From Arctopsyche grandis (taxonomy: Eukaryota; Arthropoda; Insecta; Trichoptera; Hydropsychidae), in the NCBI RefSeq assembly GCF_051622035.1, contig NC_135358.1, positions 22,448,501-22,512,500 on the forward strand: a DNA stretch of 64,000 nucleotides, read 5' to 3'. Positions 34,601 to 46,036 of this stretch are shown one piece after another; position 1 is the stretch's first letter; every line of letters starts with the position of its first letter. The notes below the pieces were generated by a model. It was not told where the DNA came from. It was given only the letters and a program-made list of their open reading frames with translations, and searched no databases. The position numbers were made by a program, and so were the translations under genes.

Positions 34601-35705
34601 ACAATTGTTCAATTAAATTAAACAATCATAAATAAAATACACAATTGCTTTAGTGGTAATTTAACTGCAAACTCAATAAATTAACGTATTATTATTATAT
34701 ATCACATATTAAGTAAATTTATTTTTGGGAGAGGGAATACACGTAATATTTATCATACACATTAAGTGTATATTGTAAGGTGTCTTATTTTGTATGGTAA
34801 ATTTTAGACTCCATTTTTATCGACCCCTGCAAAATTTTATACAAAACGATAGGGAAAAACACATTTTATACACATATATTATTTTTTAACACAAAAAAGC
34901 AAACCATGGTCTAACTTTATTAGTGTGACAATCATGACAAGACATCTATGTACAAATATGCATATACATACATATATATGCCAAAAACTACAGATCATCT
35001 ATTAACAAATTTTACAACATCACTGTTGGCGTGAAAAATTATTAACATGGGGCACCTGATACATTGTTTTTTTTTAATAGTATTTTGTCACATACAAAAA
35101 AAAATACGAAACAGCGATTTCTAATAATCGTCGAATTAAGGCCAAAAGGGATTAAGATTCTTTTATTAATGTCATATACAAAAAAATATCATCAGACTTC
35201 ATTTTTTACCCATCTGGATTTTACAATGAGTATAATAACGTTACGAAAAGATTCTTGTTGAATTCGCACAGTATTTATACATTTTGATGAAGTTAAGGCT
35301 CACGTGTAATGTGCTGCCAATGGACATACGTATTTGCAACTGTTTGTCAAATTGTCAATAAAAAAAGCATACGAGTGCATCGTTCGAAACAATTGTCACT
35401 TTTTATACTCATTTCACTGACGGATCTGTATATAACAGACTAACTCCACAAGGTGCACAATTTCACAGCTATTCGTTTAAGAGAGATGGTCTTCATCTCT
35501 CCCACGTCGGCAATAGCACACACCACAAAAGAGCATGTCGACCACAGGTATGTGTCGAAAATGTCCAAACAAAAAAGAGACATTAAAGCACAGGGCTTGT
35601 TAGCAGCACCTGAAAAAAAATGTTTAAATCAAATGCCACTCACATATGCTGAAAAATGATTTCCTTATAATTTTAATATAATGTTTACCTGTGGGGAGGC
35701 ACGTC
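31617..35705. other. AT-rich intergenic region
   Basis: About 4 kb between KTI12 and the F-box gene, both on the minus strand. It should contain the 3'UTR of the F-box gene and the 5' flank of KTI12. No coding region was recognised. The minus frame 32625-32849 is hydrophobic but short and has no supporting signals. ACAT-type repeats occur at 33550-33600. Confidence 0.5.
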
Positions 35706-37923
35706 TCATATAATGTTACAACAGCGACAGTAGCGTTGTCGTCCGGTACCAGCTGACGGAGGTGGAGTTACAGGTGCAAAATAAGCATGAACTTTAATAT
35801 TTGGTAAATGATTCTGAAATAAGAAAAAATAATATGTAAGATCTATTGAAATCAATAAAAAAAATAAAAAATAAAAACAATAAAAACCCTAAGTTTCCGT
35901 ATGGCGTTTCTAGTGACCAGCTGACAGTCATATAATTCTATAATTTGCAAGTTATAACATGATGTCAGATGATCTAAGGCAGCATCAGTGATAAGAGGAC
36001 AATTATCCAATCCTGGTAAACGTAAGTAAGTAAATTATGTAATAATTCTACATATGTACATAAATATACATATATGTATGTATATATTCATCGAATACAT
36101 TACTTCTATTTTTATTTACCTAAAACTGTTAAATGTTCCGCAGCACAAGGTGACAATGACAACTGTCTAATGCCGGAATCTGTTATGAGTTCACAATGGG
36201 ACAATGTCTAAAAAATTTAATTATAATATATTTAATATAAAATTTTTAAATGAAGATATGTATGTATGTATTATAAAATACACTAACCAATTTTTCCAGT
36301 CGAGGACAACCCATTGCTAAATGTATAAGCGTTGAATCTGTGATCAAAGCGCACTCTTCTAAATCCATTCTTTCTAAAAGTCTGCAACTCTACACAAATA
36401 CAAAATGAAAATGTATCAGTACATTAATAATAAAACAGTAAAGGTACAACATGTTCGACGAATAATGCACACACTCTAGAGAGCGCCTGAAAACCGGCAT
36501 CGGTGAAGAGAGAACATTGAGCTGCTTCTAAAGTGGTGAGAGAAGGACACCGCTGTGCTAGCACCATCAACGAGGCATCGGTGAGTCGAGCACAGCCCGA
36601 CAGGCACAGCTGGCGCAAACCAGGGCAATGGGTACCTAGTTGTGAGACTGCTTCATCCGTCAAAGACTGCAAACATAATCAAAAATTAAAACTATATCGT
36701 TACAAACCTTATTAACTAGGAAGTGCGGAATAAAACAGATCTAACATCGCATCCTTGAACATTTAATACTTCTAAGTTGGGACAGTAATTTGCCAAACAT
36801 GTAACAGCCTTATCGTTGACTTGTTTACATCCTGCAAAATTATTAAATTAATTAAGTAAATTAAACTATCATATAAACCGTGCATTGAAATTTTAGCTGT
36901 ATGATTTTCACCTTTGCTAATAAAACTTTTCAGTCTGGGACAGCCTCTAGCCAATGCTTCTACTCCATTTTCGGTAATGGTTTGGCACCATGATACATTG
37001 ACGTGTGTGAGTAACTGAAAATATGAATTTAAATTGTATAAATCGTAACATGCAAATAAATGAGTGAGAATGATTTCTTTTTTTAATTACCGGACAGCCA
37101 TCGGAAAGAGATTTTAAAGACAAATCGGTGATATTCGGACAGGAATCATAATTAATTCTGGAAATAAAAATATCTTCCATTTAATTTGCTGAACTTTAAT
37201 AATGATCTAATGCATATGTAAATATGGTTCGATTACTATTTATACATAGACATGTAGTTAATACAATAATAACCTTTGAAGTTTGGCGCAATGTCTAGAT
37301 ATAGATTGGCAGGATACATCAGTCAGTTTCTTGCACTTGTTTAAATTCAGATCCTCTACATTTGGACATGACTATAAAAAGACAAACAACATGAGATTCA
37401 ATTTAATCAGACACATCAACGTAGACCCATTGGGTGCAGTTTACCAGTGCAAGAGTTCGCATTGAGCCATCTGCGATTCCTTCACAACCCCGTAAAGACA
37501 GTTGACGCAGAAAACCACCACACCGCTTAGATATATTTTCTATTACGGGTCCCTATAAAATATCTGCGATATAAAATCAAATATATATATACATATGGAA
37601 ATAATTATTTATGATCAACGAGAGTGGTCCATACCTCAACGTCTCTTTGAAAATCGAATAGGTCAATCCTTTGCCAATTTGAACCATCTAATGCTAAAAC
37701 GTTCCATAATTTCGACACCTAAAAGTTAAAAAAATATACACATACCATTAAATATACATAACCAATAAATCCAAATGAAAATTATTATTCAATTTTTAAG
37801 TTAGATGAAATTTAGCATTACTTGTGCACACCGACACAGTGAAACAACGTCTAAATATGACAATATTCGGAGAATCAATTCTTTCGGTAGTTTCTTATTG
37901 ATTTGGCAATCGTCGTCCCCCAT
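35706..37923 (-). CDS. F-box/leucine-rich repeat protein, FBXL20/FBXL2 type, 12 exons
   Basis: This is a substrate-recognition subunit of an SCF ubiquitin ligase. Exons in transcript order are 37822-37923 (coding part of an exon reaching 37935), 37635-37718, 37445-37552, 37274-37371, 37091-37157, 36912-37014, 36746-36831, 36475-36666, 36288-36389, 36120-36207, 35888-36012 and 35706-35813. All junctions are GT-AG with consistent phases. The product from ATG 37923 is 420 residues. The F-box (about residues 6-50) reads INKKLPKELILRILSYLDVV, followed by LDGSNWQRIDLFDFQRDVE. About 13 Cys-containing leucine-rich repeats follow, with words such as LSLRGCEGIADGSM and MDLEECALITDSTL. The tail HAYFAPVTPPP ... 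CRCCNII ends in a CaaX-like box (CNII), as in lipid-modified family members. Four codons (LSRF) upstream of the ATG remain in frame up to an acceptor, so an upstream coding exon is possible. Confidence 0.95.
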
Positions 37924-37935
37924 GAATCTCGAAAG

Positions 37936-39300
37936 CTAGAACAAAAGAAGATAAATTAAAATAAAAACCAACAATCAACATAAAATTATAATGTTTATAA
38001 AAGACAATAGATAAAAAAAAAACGTATTGTATATATATGTATGTACATATGTATGTAGATACATGTATGGGGATATTTGAAAAAAGGCGCTGATTAATGT
38101 ATCATTAAAAAAACAATTAATTTAAGCACAAATATTTTAAGTGACACATTGGGCATGTAAATATACAAAAACAGGATGTAGAAACACCCAAGCGTACTGA
38201 TAATACAATACATATTTGCAAACCGTATGTTAAATAATCTTTTAAATTAGATATTGAATATGTCTATTTGTATAATATATTAAGTAGGTGGTTAGCCCAT
38301 TATTCGATAGCCGATATTCAAAAATTTGTATATACTTGTTAGTGAGTTCATACCAGCAGTAAAAGTAATCACTGGCGTTTAAGGAAATTAATGTTCCGAA
38401 TCCTTAACATTTACGTCTAATACTTATATTAATGTTGTATCTTCTTCTACATACAGCAAAAGTTTTTCGATATCTTATTCAGTGTATAAATGTTAAATTA
38501 TGTACATCAGAAGGCAAATTTGATGAAGTTGGATTAATTTTTGCAGTTTGTCCAAATACAACTTCATATAGAGACTGTGTGATTCCTGAATGGAATGCCT
38601 TATTTTTCTTAAATTGGACAGTCCTTTCTTCCAGTTAGTGCTGTTATGATCTAGATTCCAAGTTGACAGAATATTTTCAATGCCATAATTTGTGTGATAT
38701 GCTTTCACCGACAGAGTTGGCGAAAGTATATTTCTGCTGGTGAAAGGATAATTTCGCTGGGAATACAGATTCAATATAACGTATATAATATATATAATCT
38801 TAAAAATAAATATAGTCAATAGTTAAAAAAGTGATGTAAAATGAATTTAGTATATGTATGAATTAAATTGAATATGTGTATGTTCAAAAGCATTGATTGG
38901 TAGAAAATAAAAACACAAATCGTAAATACGTAAGTGTTGAAATTGCAAACACCCAAAAGTTTTCAAAGAAAAAAATTATATCATTTATATCGTTGCTTGC
39001 CGCCCTCTAACAATGTTTTTTTTTTTTTTAATAAAAAAAACTTACGTGACATGAATAATTCAATTCAAATCTAATTCGCTCTAATGTTTAAAATACGCGA
39101 ATACTTCTACTATATACATAAAAACGCATAAGTCAAAAATAAAGTCTACTAAAACTAGTTATCTCATTATTTGTTCAAATATGTGCAAGATAAAGCACGC
39201 TAATAGAAAACATGAAAACAAAGAAAATTCGAAAATATGTAAACAGTTGTAGCAAGAATCAAAATAAAAATCGAATTTTTAGCGAGTGGATATACACCCG
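37936..39300. other. Probable first intron of the F-box gene, with an unexplained open frame
   Basis: Mostly AT-rich. A minus-strand frame at 38493-38819 (108 codons) includes a stretch of ordinary-looking composition, SVKAYHTNYGIENILSTWN and NWKKGLSNLRKIRHSIQESH, but no family was recognised and its N-terminal part looks random. It could be a decayed exon or a chance frame. Confidence 0.35.
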
Positions 39301-40064
39301 AGAGATTGAAAAGGCAATGGGTGGGTCATGTAGCTAGAAAAATTGACGTAACGTAGACAAAAGAAGTTCTGGAATGGTACCCGAGAAAATGTGTAAAGCG
39401 TGAAAGGAATATGGGTAGAAGAAATTAGAAAAATGTGCGAGATGAGAGTTGCACAAAACAGAGACGAATTAGCCCTTTGGGTACTGACGTCTTTTCTGTT
39501 GAAAACCCGCTATGCTGAAAATTTCCCCAACATTTACAAATAGAATTATTTCGAAATCCAATAGAAAGCAGGTATAAAAATTGTAGCTAATCCAAACAAA
39601 CCATAGATAACTACCGCCGAGGATTTCGAGTTTTGTAAAGGTGTGTTTAGACTCTTTAATATATCTAGCAACAATATAAAATAAACAAAAGAAGTCTATT
39701 AATGAAGGTATTTTTCCAAAACTAGTTCCATCTTCTTCATTGTTGTTAAAATCTAATGCTCACAATTTAAAATGCCAAGTCACAATCTAAAATACTCAGA
39801 AATTCCGGTGTAAATCAGACTTTATAAACATTGACACGGATTAAAAGACCCATGTTCAATGATTTATTTTTCAATGTCACCTGCAAAGGCTCAGTGGGTA
39901 GTATTCTTGTTTATTTTTTACATACTCAAAAAACAAAGCCTATCGGCGTATTTCGGGCTCATGGAATTGTTGGCAAAACGCCGATCGGCGTTGGTCAGCA
40001 TTCGAACGGATAAATTGTGTTGGAGAGGCCGTCATCCAACAGTGGATGGTAAATGATAATGATG
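39301..40064 (+). pseudogene. Old RTE LINE relic, split by a piggyBac-like MITE
   Basis: 39301-39468 matches the 'RLKWQWAGHVARR' to 'AQNRDE' part of the LINE ORF, with indels and stops. 40014-40064 continues at the corresponding point ('GTTGGAGAGGCCGTCATCCA') to the (GATAAT)-like tail. The MITE at 39473-40009 separates the two halves. Confidence 0.8.
39473..40009 (+). mobile_element. piggyBac-like MITE inserted in the LINE relic
   Basis: 537 bp, from CCCTTTGGGTACTGACGTC to GGTCAGCATTCGAACGG, flanked by TTAG and ATAA, which look like decayed TTAA duplicates. CCCT-type ends and a TTAA target are piggyBac characters. A sister is at 44102-44645 and a fragment at 8669-8930. Open frames inside (39831-40056) are not genes. 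Confidence 0.75.
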
Positions 40065-40392
40065 TTTTAAGCATCACGTAGACGAGTATAATTTTAAATT
40101 ACACATACTCTCCTAACGGGTGGAAATTCTGAAACAATTCTATCCGCAATTGTGCATATCCCAAAAACACTTCGAACCAATACATACCAAATACAGACAT
40201 TGAAACTGTAAATACAGAAATCCAATCCATTAATTGTACGATATTCATAGATTAGTCATGCACTTCTTTCGGAACACATATGTACATGTACATAAGTTTA
40301 TCACGAAATTTCTTCGGCAAAGGAATGAGTCTATCGCGCGAGTGAATCAGTTTCAATTCCATTCTGGAACGGTCATCGAGGGGTACGCTCAC

Positions 40393-40862
40393 CCGAATCC
40401 ATCAATTGGATGTGTCTCAGAATGGGTAGGTAGAGGGTGGTGTTGGGGGAGGGCGAAGTACCCCGGTCGTTGAACGTCGCGGTTAGGTGCGTTCACCTCA
40501 CTCTGAAGGGGCGAAAAGTGCACCCTACCCTACCCCACCCACCGCCCACACTGCAGCCGGTGCTAATCATACGACAGGGGTTGCAGCAACAGGCGCCGTA
40601 GGAGGGGGGGGCGGGGGGTGTATTTTTTAATTCTATTTATTTATTTTGTTTATCGGATGGTCTGTTGGCCCCGAGAGACGACAACGGCCTGAAGGGTCAT
40701 GGACCTGGCGCGTCGGTGCATCCCAAAACATCGATCTGTCTCAATTTTTTGAATTCCACCCAATCCGTTAACCCACCGTAACTAGAGGCGATCGAGCTTT
40801 AGACGTCTCTGTTCAGATTACGTCGACGATCCTGCCGAAAAGGGTGTGGATAACGGGTAAGA
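40393..40862 (-). promoter_or_regulatory. CpG-rich patch, likely promoter and 5'UTR exon of the F-box gene
   Basis: This is the most GC- and CpG-rich DNA upstream of the F-box gene ('GACCTGGCGCGTCGGTGC' near 40704, a G-run at 40602-40618). On the minus strand it ends GGATTCGG|GTGAGCG at 40393/40392, a good splice donor in the right orientation for the acceptor at 37936. A short ATG frame before the donor is out of phase with the next exon, so this exon would be untranslated. The assignment is an inference from position. Confidence 0.45.
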
Positions 40863-41610
40863 TCAACAGGTACTACAATTCGCCGTCAAATTTATTATAT
40901 TGAATGATCACGCCAATACGACATTTTGTTTCGTTTACAAATTTAACGATGAAATTGCACCAATCAAGATTTGCAACAGACATGGAATTTCTCGACCATC
41001 CGGTGTTCAAAGAATTTTGTCAATCAAACAAATAAAAAAAAAGGAAATCGTGGGCGTCTAATTATATGTATATGCTATCAATAAAGAAACGCGACCAACA
41101 CAAATCGAGATTTGTCTACGCATTTTTAATTGACAACGTGTCAATCAAATTTAATTTCACGCATCTCGAGAGATGAGCCGAGTTCGCAATTGTATTTTGC
41201 GAAAAAAATATTGAATTAAATTTGATTTAAATTCGATATCATCCAAGTGCATGAAGACATTACCAAACAGGATTTATCGGAACTTCCGTGACGTATAAAA
41301 GTGTACCGACAAATAATGTGCATTTATAGACGACAGCAAGAATGCCTCTTTTGGATCGTAAGTCGCATTTAACAAATGGATTTATAAAAAGTCAGTCTTT
41401 TCCGTAAATATCTATTGTCTAGTGTAGTAACTGATCGATCATCCCCAATGGTCAACACTACCCAATAAATTACAAGTGCAAACAAATAGCAATAAGTGAC
41501 AACATGTCAAAAGTACATTGCACAACATTATTATTAATAATTATAATAATGGATTTTTATTCTAGACTTTAGGAAAGATAGTGCTATTCCAACGTCCACA
41601 TAAACAAATA
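40863..41610. other. Non-coding stretch
   Basis: No gene or recognisable element was seen. Confidence 0.5.
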
Positions 41611-42040
41611 TCATCATCATCATCTACAGCCGCTCACCATCCACTGCTGGATGAAGGCCTCTCCAACACGCTTCGACTCGTCTCTATTTTGCGCAACTCT
41701 CATCCATCTCGCCCCACACATTTTCCTAATTTCGTCTACCCATCTTCACTGCCGTCTTCCTTTTACCCTTTGCATTCTCTCGGGTACCATTCTAGCACTT
41801 CTTTTGTCCACCCTTCGTCCATTCTTCTAGCCACGTGGCCCGCCCATTGCCATTTCAATCTCTTTACTCTATCCACTATATCTGTTGCCATTTCAATCTC
41901 TTTACTCTATCCACCATGTCCACTACTCTTGTAATATTTCTCACCCACGTGTTCCGCTTCCTGTCTTTCCTCGTTATGCCGAGCATACAGCGTTCCATAC
42001 TTCTTTGAGTGCATTGGATTTTGTGTAACATCTTGGCGTT
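41611..42040 (-). pseudogene. 5'-truncated RTE LINE fragment
   Basis: The minus strand matches the last ~140 codons of the LINE ORF and ends in (GATGAT)n at 41611. It carries an internal tandem duplication of about 32 bp ('CATTTCAATCTCTTTACTCT' at 41851 and 41891) and frame breaks. Homology stops sharply at 42040. Confidence 0.8.
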
Positions 42041-42509
42041 TATGAACCGTTATAATTGAAAGTCCACTTTTCTTAATTTCAAAAAATATCTCGCAAAATA
42101 TTGAATTGGTTTTGCTTTTAACAATATTTAAAAATACCGGTGGCCTGTAATATGTCTATTGTGCTTTTCCGAGATTCTGGACATATCGAATTAAAATAAT
42201 TGATAACAATTTTTGAATTAAGTCAAACAGAAATGGTGTTTTTGAAAATAAAAAAAAATGGACTTCCGCCACTTTCAAATATAACGGCTCATATAATAAA
42301 TATACATATGTATAAACGGGAGATATGGGAAACGGGAGTATGTATTTATGTGGGTATGTGGTGAGTTCATCGACAAGTATGAAGATTTACAATAAGTTAT
42401 TATTAATAGTTATTATATCGATTTTGATTTCGATTCGGATGACGACTTCGGTTGCAATTTCATTTACGATTACGATCACGACGACAACTATTATTATACA
42501 TATAACTTT

Positions 42510-42630
42510 TTTAATTCGTCTATCAATTCCTTTTCCGAAACCACCCGTTGAAATATTAACGGGCACAACAATAGTATATCTATACATAATGTACATAGTA
42601 TGTATGTACATTATGTATAGATATACTATA
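42510..42630. repeat. Dispersed repeat with a perfect 27-bp hairpin
   Basis: 42510-42570 shares 'ATTCCTTTTCCGAAACCACC' and 'AACGGGCACAAC' with 2428-2508 and 42893-42970. It runs directly into a perfect inverted repeat, arms 42571-42597 and 42603-42629 around a 5-nt loop. The plus and minus frames over this DNA are not genes. Confidence 0.75.
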
Positions 42631-42892
42631 TAGATATCTCGAAAAATAAATGTTACAATTACATACATATCAGAAATTCATACGAATGCAGGAGATTGCA
42701 CTGTGCCCACTGACGAAGACACATAGACACGCTCGTTTGTATGTGGACGGCCGGACGAGCGTGTGGGGATGGAGTGAAGGGGCGATAAAAAGCACACGAA
42801 ATAATAACAAAAAAAATATGTTATATAGTGTAGATACAATATGTGAATTGACCGCAAGGGCCGCGCATGCAGAAAATATTAGCTACAACAAT

Positions 42893-42970
42893 AGCCTCGA
42901 GTGTGGTTCATGCATCAATTCCTTTCCAAAACCACCCGTTGAAATGCGAACGGGCACAACATTAGTCGAT
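42893..42970 (+). repeat. Dispersed repeat copy adjacent to a Helitron
   Basis: It begins GCCTCGAGTGTGGTTCATGC and ends in 'GAACGGGCACAACATTAG', matching 2428-2508 closely. The Helitron at 42973 starts just after it. Confidence 0.7.
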
Positions 42971-42972
42971 AT

Positions 42973-43189
42973 CTAATATATAATTTCGAAAAAGACTTTG
43001 TATGTATGTACATATGTTTGTTTAGTTCGTAAAATCCGTGACGTTCAAATAAAAAAAAAAAAACAAATGAATATTCAAATAAATTAAAACTATTCAAACA
43101 AATTTAATAAAATGTTTAAAACTATTAGATTGGCCATGTTTAAGCGGTTTATATCACAAAAACCGAGCGAAGCCGGGTAAAAACACTAT
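42973..43189 (+). mobile_element. Short non-autonomous Helitron (copy 3)
   Basis: It starts TCTAATATATAATTTCG (TC at 42972-42973) and ends 'GCGAAGCCGGGTAAAAACAC' with CTAT instead of CTAG, next to T. The middle part, A-run and 'AAATGAATATTCAAAT', matches copy 1. Confidence 0.7.
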
Positions 43190-43539
43190 TAAATTAATAT
43201 AATTAAATGTGCATGTATTAAAATACGAATTTACTCATGCGCGATGAAGCATCGAATATATTTGATGAATAGAAGTGGATAGCCGCAGCAGCAAGAAGAC
43301 AATTTGACGATAATAAAGACATATAATTATATACTGCACCATGTTTCGGGCCGTGCTGAGTGCTGCTTGTGAATCAACGCAAAAAGTGAACATCACTTTG
43401 TGATACGCAAACGAAATTTTTCCGCAAAGAGACTTCAGTCGTAGATACGTATGTAGGTTCGTCAAATGACAACGAACGACCGATACAATGTTTCAAATAC
43501 GCATCCGACGAATAAACTTACGATAAGGCAGAATACTTT

Positions 43540-43965
43540 TTTTTTTTTTGAGACGCAATTGTCGCCGTTCGCCACAAAAACTGCACCGCGTACAGCGAGC
43601 GCAAAACAGTGTCGACCTTTGCAGATATCGTATCGCGAGTAAATGTATTATATTTTTTGCTTAATATATGTAATGTGTATTTATTAAAATGTACGGCGAG
43701 AGGAGATTAAATTAAAATGTGTGCGCGCCGTGTAGCGTCAAATGTATGGACGAACCGATTCAATCGCGGAGTGTATGCGTTGCGTTGTTGGTGTGGTGTG
43801 GTCATCGAACTCGTCGCTGCCGTTAACCCGCTGAGAATTATTGCGAAGGTCTGCAGATCTTCGGCGAGACGACGGGACGTTGGTGCGACGAAAGGCCAAG
43901 TTTTCAGACGCGAGACGACCTGAACAAACAAAACTGAATGGCCGATAGTATAGGTAGGAGCGCGC
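43540..43965. promoter_or_regulatory. CpG-rich patch, candidate promoter
   Basis: Dense in CG dinucleotides ('GAGACGACGGGACGTTGG' near 43866, 'GGAGCGCGCGAAACTGG' near 43956) against AT-rich flanks. Open frames on both strands (up to 153 codons) are a by-product of GC content and carry no domain. Which gene it would serve is unknown. Confidence 0.35.
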
Positions 43966-44101
43966 GAAACTGGAGTCGACGACGCCCCGACCGTAGCAAT
44001 ATTTCCACAAGTTTGTATTACACATGTACATATGTACATACATATATATTTATCTAAGTATGCACAAATTGAATATGCATCCAGAACAATCTTCGTATTA
44101 A

Positions 44102-44645
44102 CCCTTTGAGTGCTGACGTCTTTTCGGTTGAAAGCCCGCCACGCTGAAAAATTCGCCAACATTTTCAACTTGGCGAATTATTATTTCGAAATCCAATAGA
44201 AAGCAGATATAAAAATTGTAGCTAATCCAAACAAAACATAGATCACCACCGCCGAGGATTTCGAGTTTTGTAAAGGTGTGTTTAGACTCTCTAATATATC
44301 TTGCAACAATATAAAATAAACAAATGAATGTATTTTTCCAAAACTAGTTCCATCTTCTTCACAATGTAATTGCCAAGACACAATCTAAAATACTCGGCAG
44401 TTATGGATTTCATCGAGAAATTCTGTTAAAAATTCAGACATTCCGGTGTCAATCAGTATTTAAAAACAATGACATGGATTAACAATGACATGACCCATGT
44501 TCAATGCTTGGCTTAATGGAAAGGCTTGGCGGGTAGTGTTCTTGTTTATTTTTTACATACTTAAAAAACAACGCCTATCGGCGTATTTCAGACTCATAAA
44601 ATTGTTGGCAAAACGCCGATCGGCGTTTGGTCAGCATTCAAAGGG
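44102..44645 (+). mobile_element. piggyBac-like MITE (best-preserved copy)
   Basis: 544 bp with ends CCCTTTGAGTGCTGACGTC and, reversed at the right, CCCTTTGAATGCTGACC. TTAA (44098-44101) precedes the left end; the right flank reads TACA. The inner subterminal palindrome AACGCCGATCGGCGTT lies near the right end. It closely matches 39473-40009. Confidence 0.8.
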
Positions 44646-44884
44646 TACAAAATTGTTGAAATTTTGCGGGTGTAATAAATGGTGCATAAGTGAAAAATTC
44701 GTAAAGGAAATTGTCGTTAATGAAGTCGATATTTTGATCTTTTAGCAGAATGAGTTACGTATTATTGAATGTTTTTAAATATTACCAATCGTTAACTGAT
44801 TCAAAGGTCGGTTGGCCAACGTCGTTTAACATTTTGATAACGTCAATTGCTTTTAGATAAATTGACAGAGAGAAAGATCTTTAT

Positions 44885-44975
44885 AAATAGTAGCGTGGAC
44901 TAGTGGTTAGCATGGTTCCGTGATTGCATCCCAAATTTGAATCGCTACCAGGTTAACCGCTGCTACGAAAATCGT
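44885..44975 (+). mobile_element. tRNA-like SINE head
   Basis: It has an A-box-like 'TAGTGGTTAGCATGGTTCC' near 44900 and a weaker B-box-like 'TTGAATCGCTACCAGG' near 44936. It is cut off at 44975 by the next element. Confidence 0.5.
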
Positions 44976-45152
44976 TCGCGCGGTCTCCTGTCGCACGAAA
45001 ATTCGTCATACAGGAAAATTGCCGAACAGAAAAATGCCCAAATATTGCTCAAATCTCGTATAAAAAAGCATCTGCTGAGCAACATTTGAGCAGTTTTCTG
45101 TACGGAAATTTTCCTGTGCGACGAATTTTTGTGCGACATGAGACCCGCGCGA
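44976..45152. mobile_element. Small MITE with inverted ends inserted in SINE DNA
   Basis: Ends TCGCGCGGTCTCCTGTCGCAC and (reverse of the right end) TCGCGCGGGTCTCATGTCGCA form terminal inverted repeats, extended inward by 'CAGGAAAATT' and 'AATTTTCCTG' and by the central 'TGCTCAAAT' and 'ATTTGAGCA'. No clear target duplication was found. Confidence 0.7.
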
Positions 45153-45430
45153 GGCGGTTAGCGTATTATGCTTTCGAACGGAGTGGTCACGGTTCGATTC
45201 CCACTAGTAGATCGTTTCCTTTCAGAGTTTGCTAATTTTTATGATTTTTATTGACATCGTTCCTATAAATTCGCATTTCCTTTCCAATCTCTCTAGCAAA
45301 TCTCAAGGTATTCAACATTGATTATAAAATGCTGAATAACTTGAGTTACTCAGAAATTTATAATCAAGTTATGCAGCGTCATGAGCTTCGCCAATTTCTA
45401 TAATAAAATGCTGCAAAAATGTATCCATAC
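45153..45430 (+). mobile_element. tRNA-derived SINE, head plus partial body
   Basis: A-box-like 'GGCGGTTAGCGTATTATGC' and a perfect B-box GGTTCGATTCC at about 45191 are followed by the family body 'ATCGTTTCCTTTCAGAGTTT'. Downstream it diverges from the 5685-6162 copy. Confidence 0.65.
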
Positions 45431-45857
45431 ATGTCACTGTGGATGATGTTTGTATGAATTCGCATTATATAAAAATTCTTGTATTAACAGTATTGATGGT
45501 ATTGTATCTGAATTAGTACACTGGTCGATTTGAGATATTTGTAAAGGCGAGTGTACATTTTTGATTGAAATTAAAAGTAAAACAAAACATACAGACGTGG
45601 ACAAATGTATTAGGCCACAAGTAAAAAATGCCTTTGACCGAAAATATTCAAATTTTTGAAACAGCCACTACATACATTTTGTAAAGAACCACTCTCACTG
45701 TTTTAGGGTCTACCTCGTTCCACCTATTTATTTGTTTATTTGTGTATTTTGTCGTCGAGTTTGTAAATACATACATTTGTATATAAAAACACCTATACGA
45801 AAATGTTTTACATAGTGAAATACTTATTTTACAACATAAACATTAATATTAATGTGC
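45431..45857. other. Non-coding stretch
   Basis: Nothing recognisable. Confidence 0.5.
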
Positions 45858-46036
45858 GCGCGCAGAATACGGGAGGAAAAGTCTGTTCCTCTTGTTCCTG
45901 TTGTACCCTGCTCGCGCAAATTAAGTGAGTATGTACCGTTTACTATGCACCCTTTTTTTTGATCTTTCGACTTAAGATCTTTCGATTTTCGATCTTTGCC
46001 TTTCGATATTTGTGTTTTCTGTAATTTAACATTCTG
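45858..46036. mobile_element. Half of the foldback element also seen at 58690-59546, without the nested MITE
   Basis: The DNA from 'GCGCGCGCAGAATACGGGAGG' through 'GTGAGTATGTACCGTTTAC' and 'GATCTTTCGACTTAAGATCT' to 'TTAACATTCTGGCTCGT' matches the centre and right arm of the larger element. At the TTAA where the other copy has a 521-bp insertion, this copy is continuous. The left arm is missing. Confidence 0.8.

Noticed and set aside
42325-42668. Hydrophobic frames on both strands
   Set aside because: Cover a dispersed repeat and a perfect hairpin; low complexity.
43707-44168. 153-codon minus frame
   Set aside because: Its upper part runs into a piggyBac-like MITE and it has no conserved features.
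45153-45220. Functional tRNA gene
   Set aside because: Perfect B-box, but it continues into the SINE body shared with other copies.
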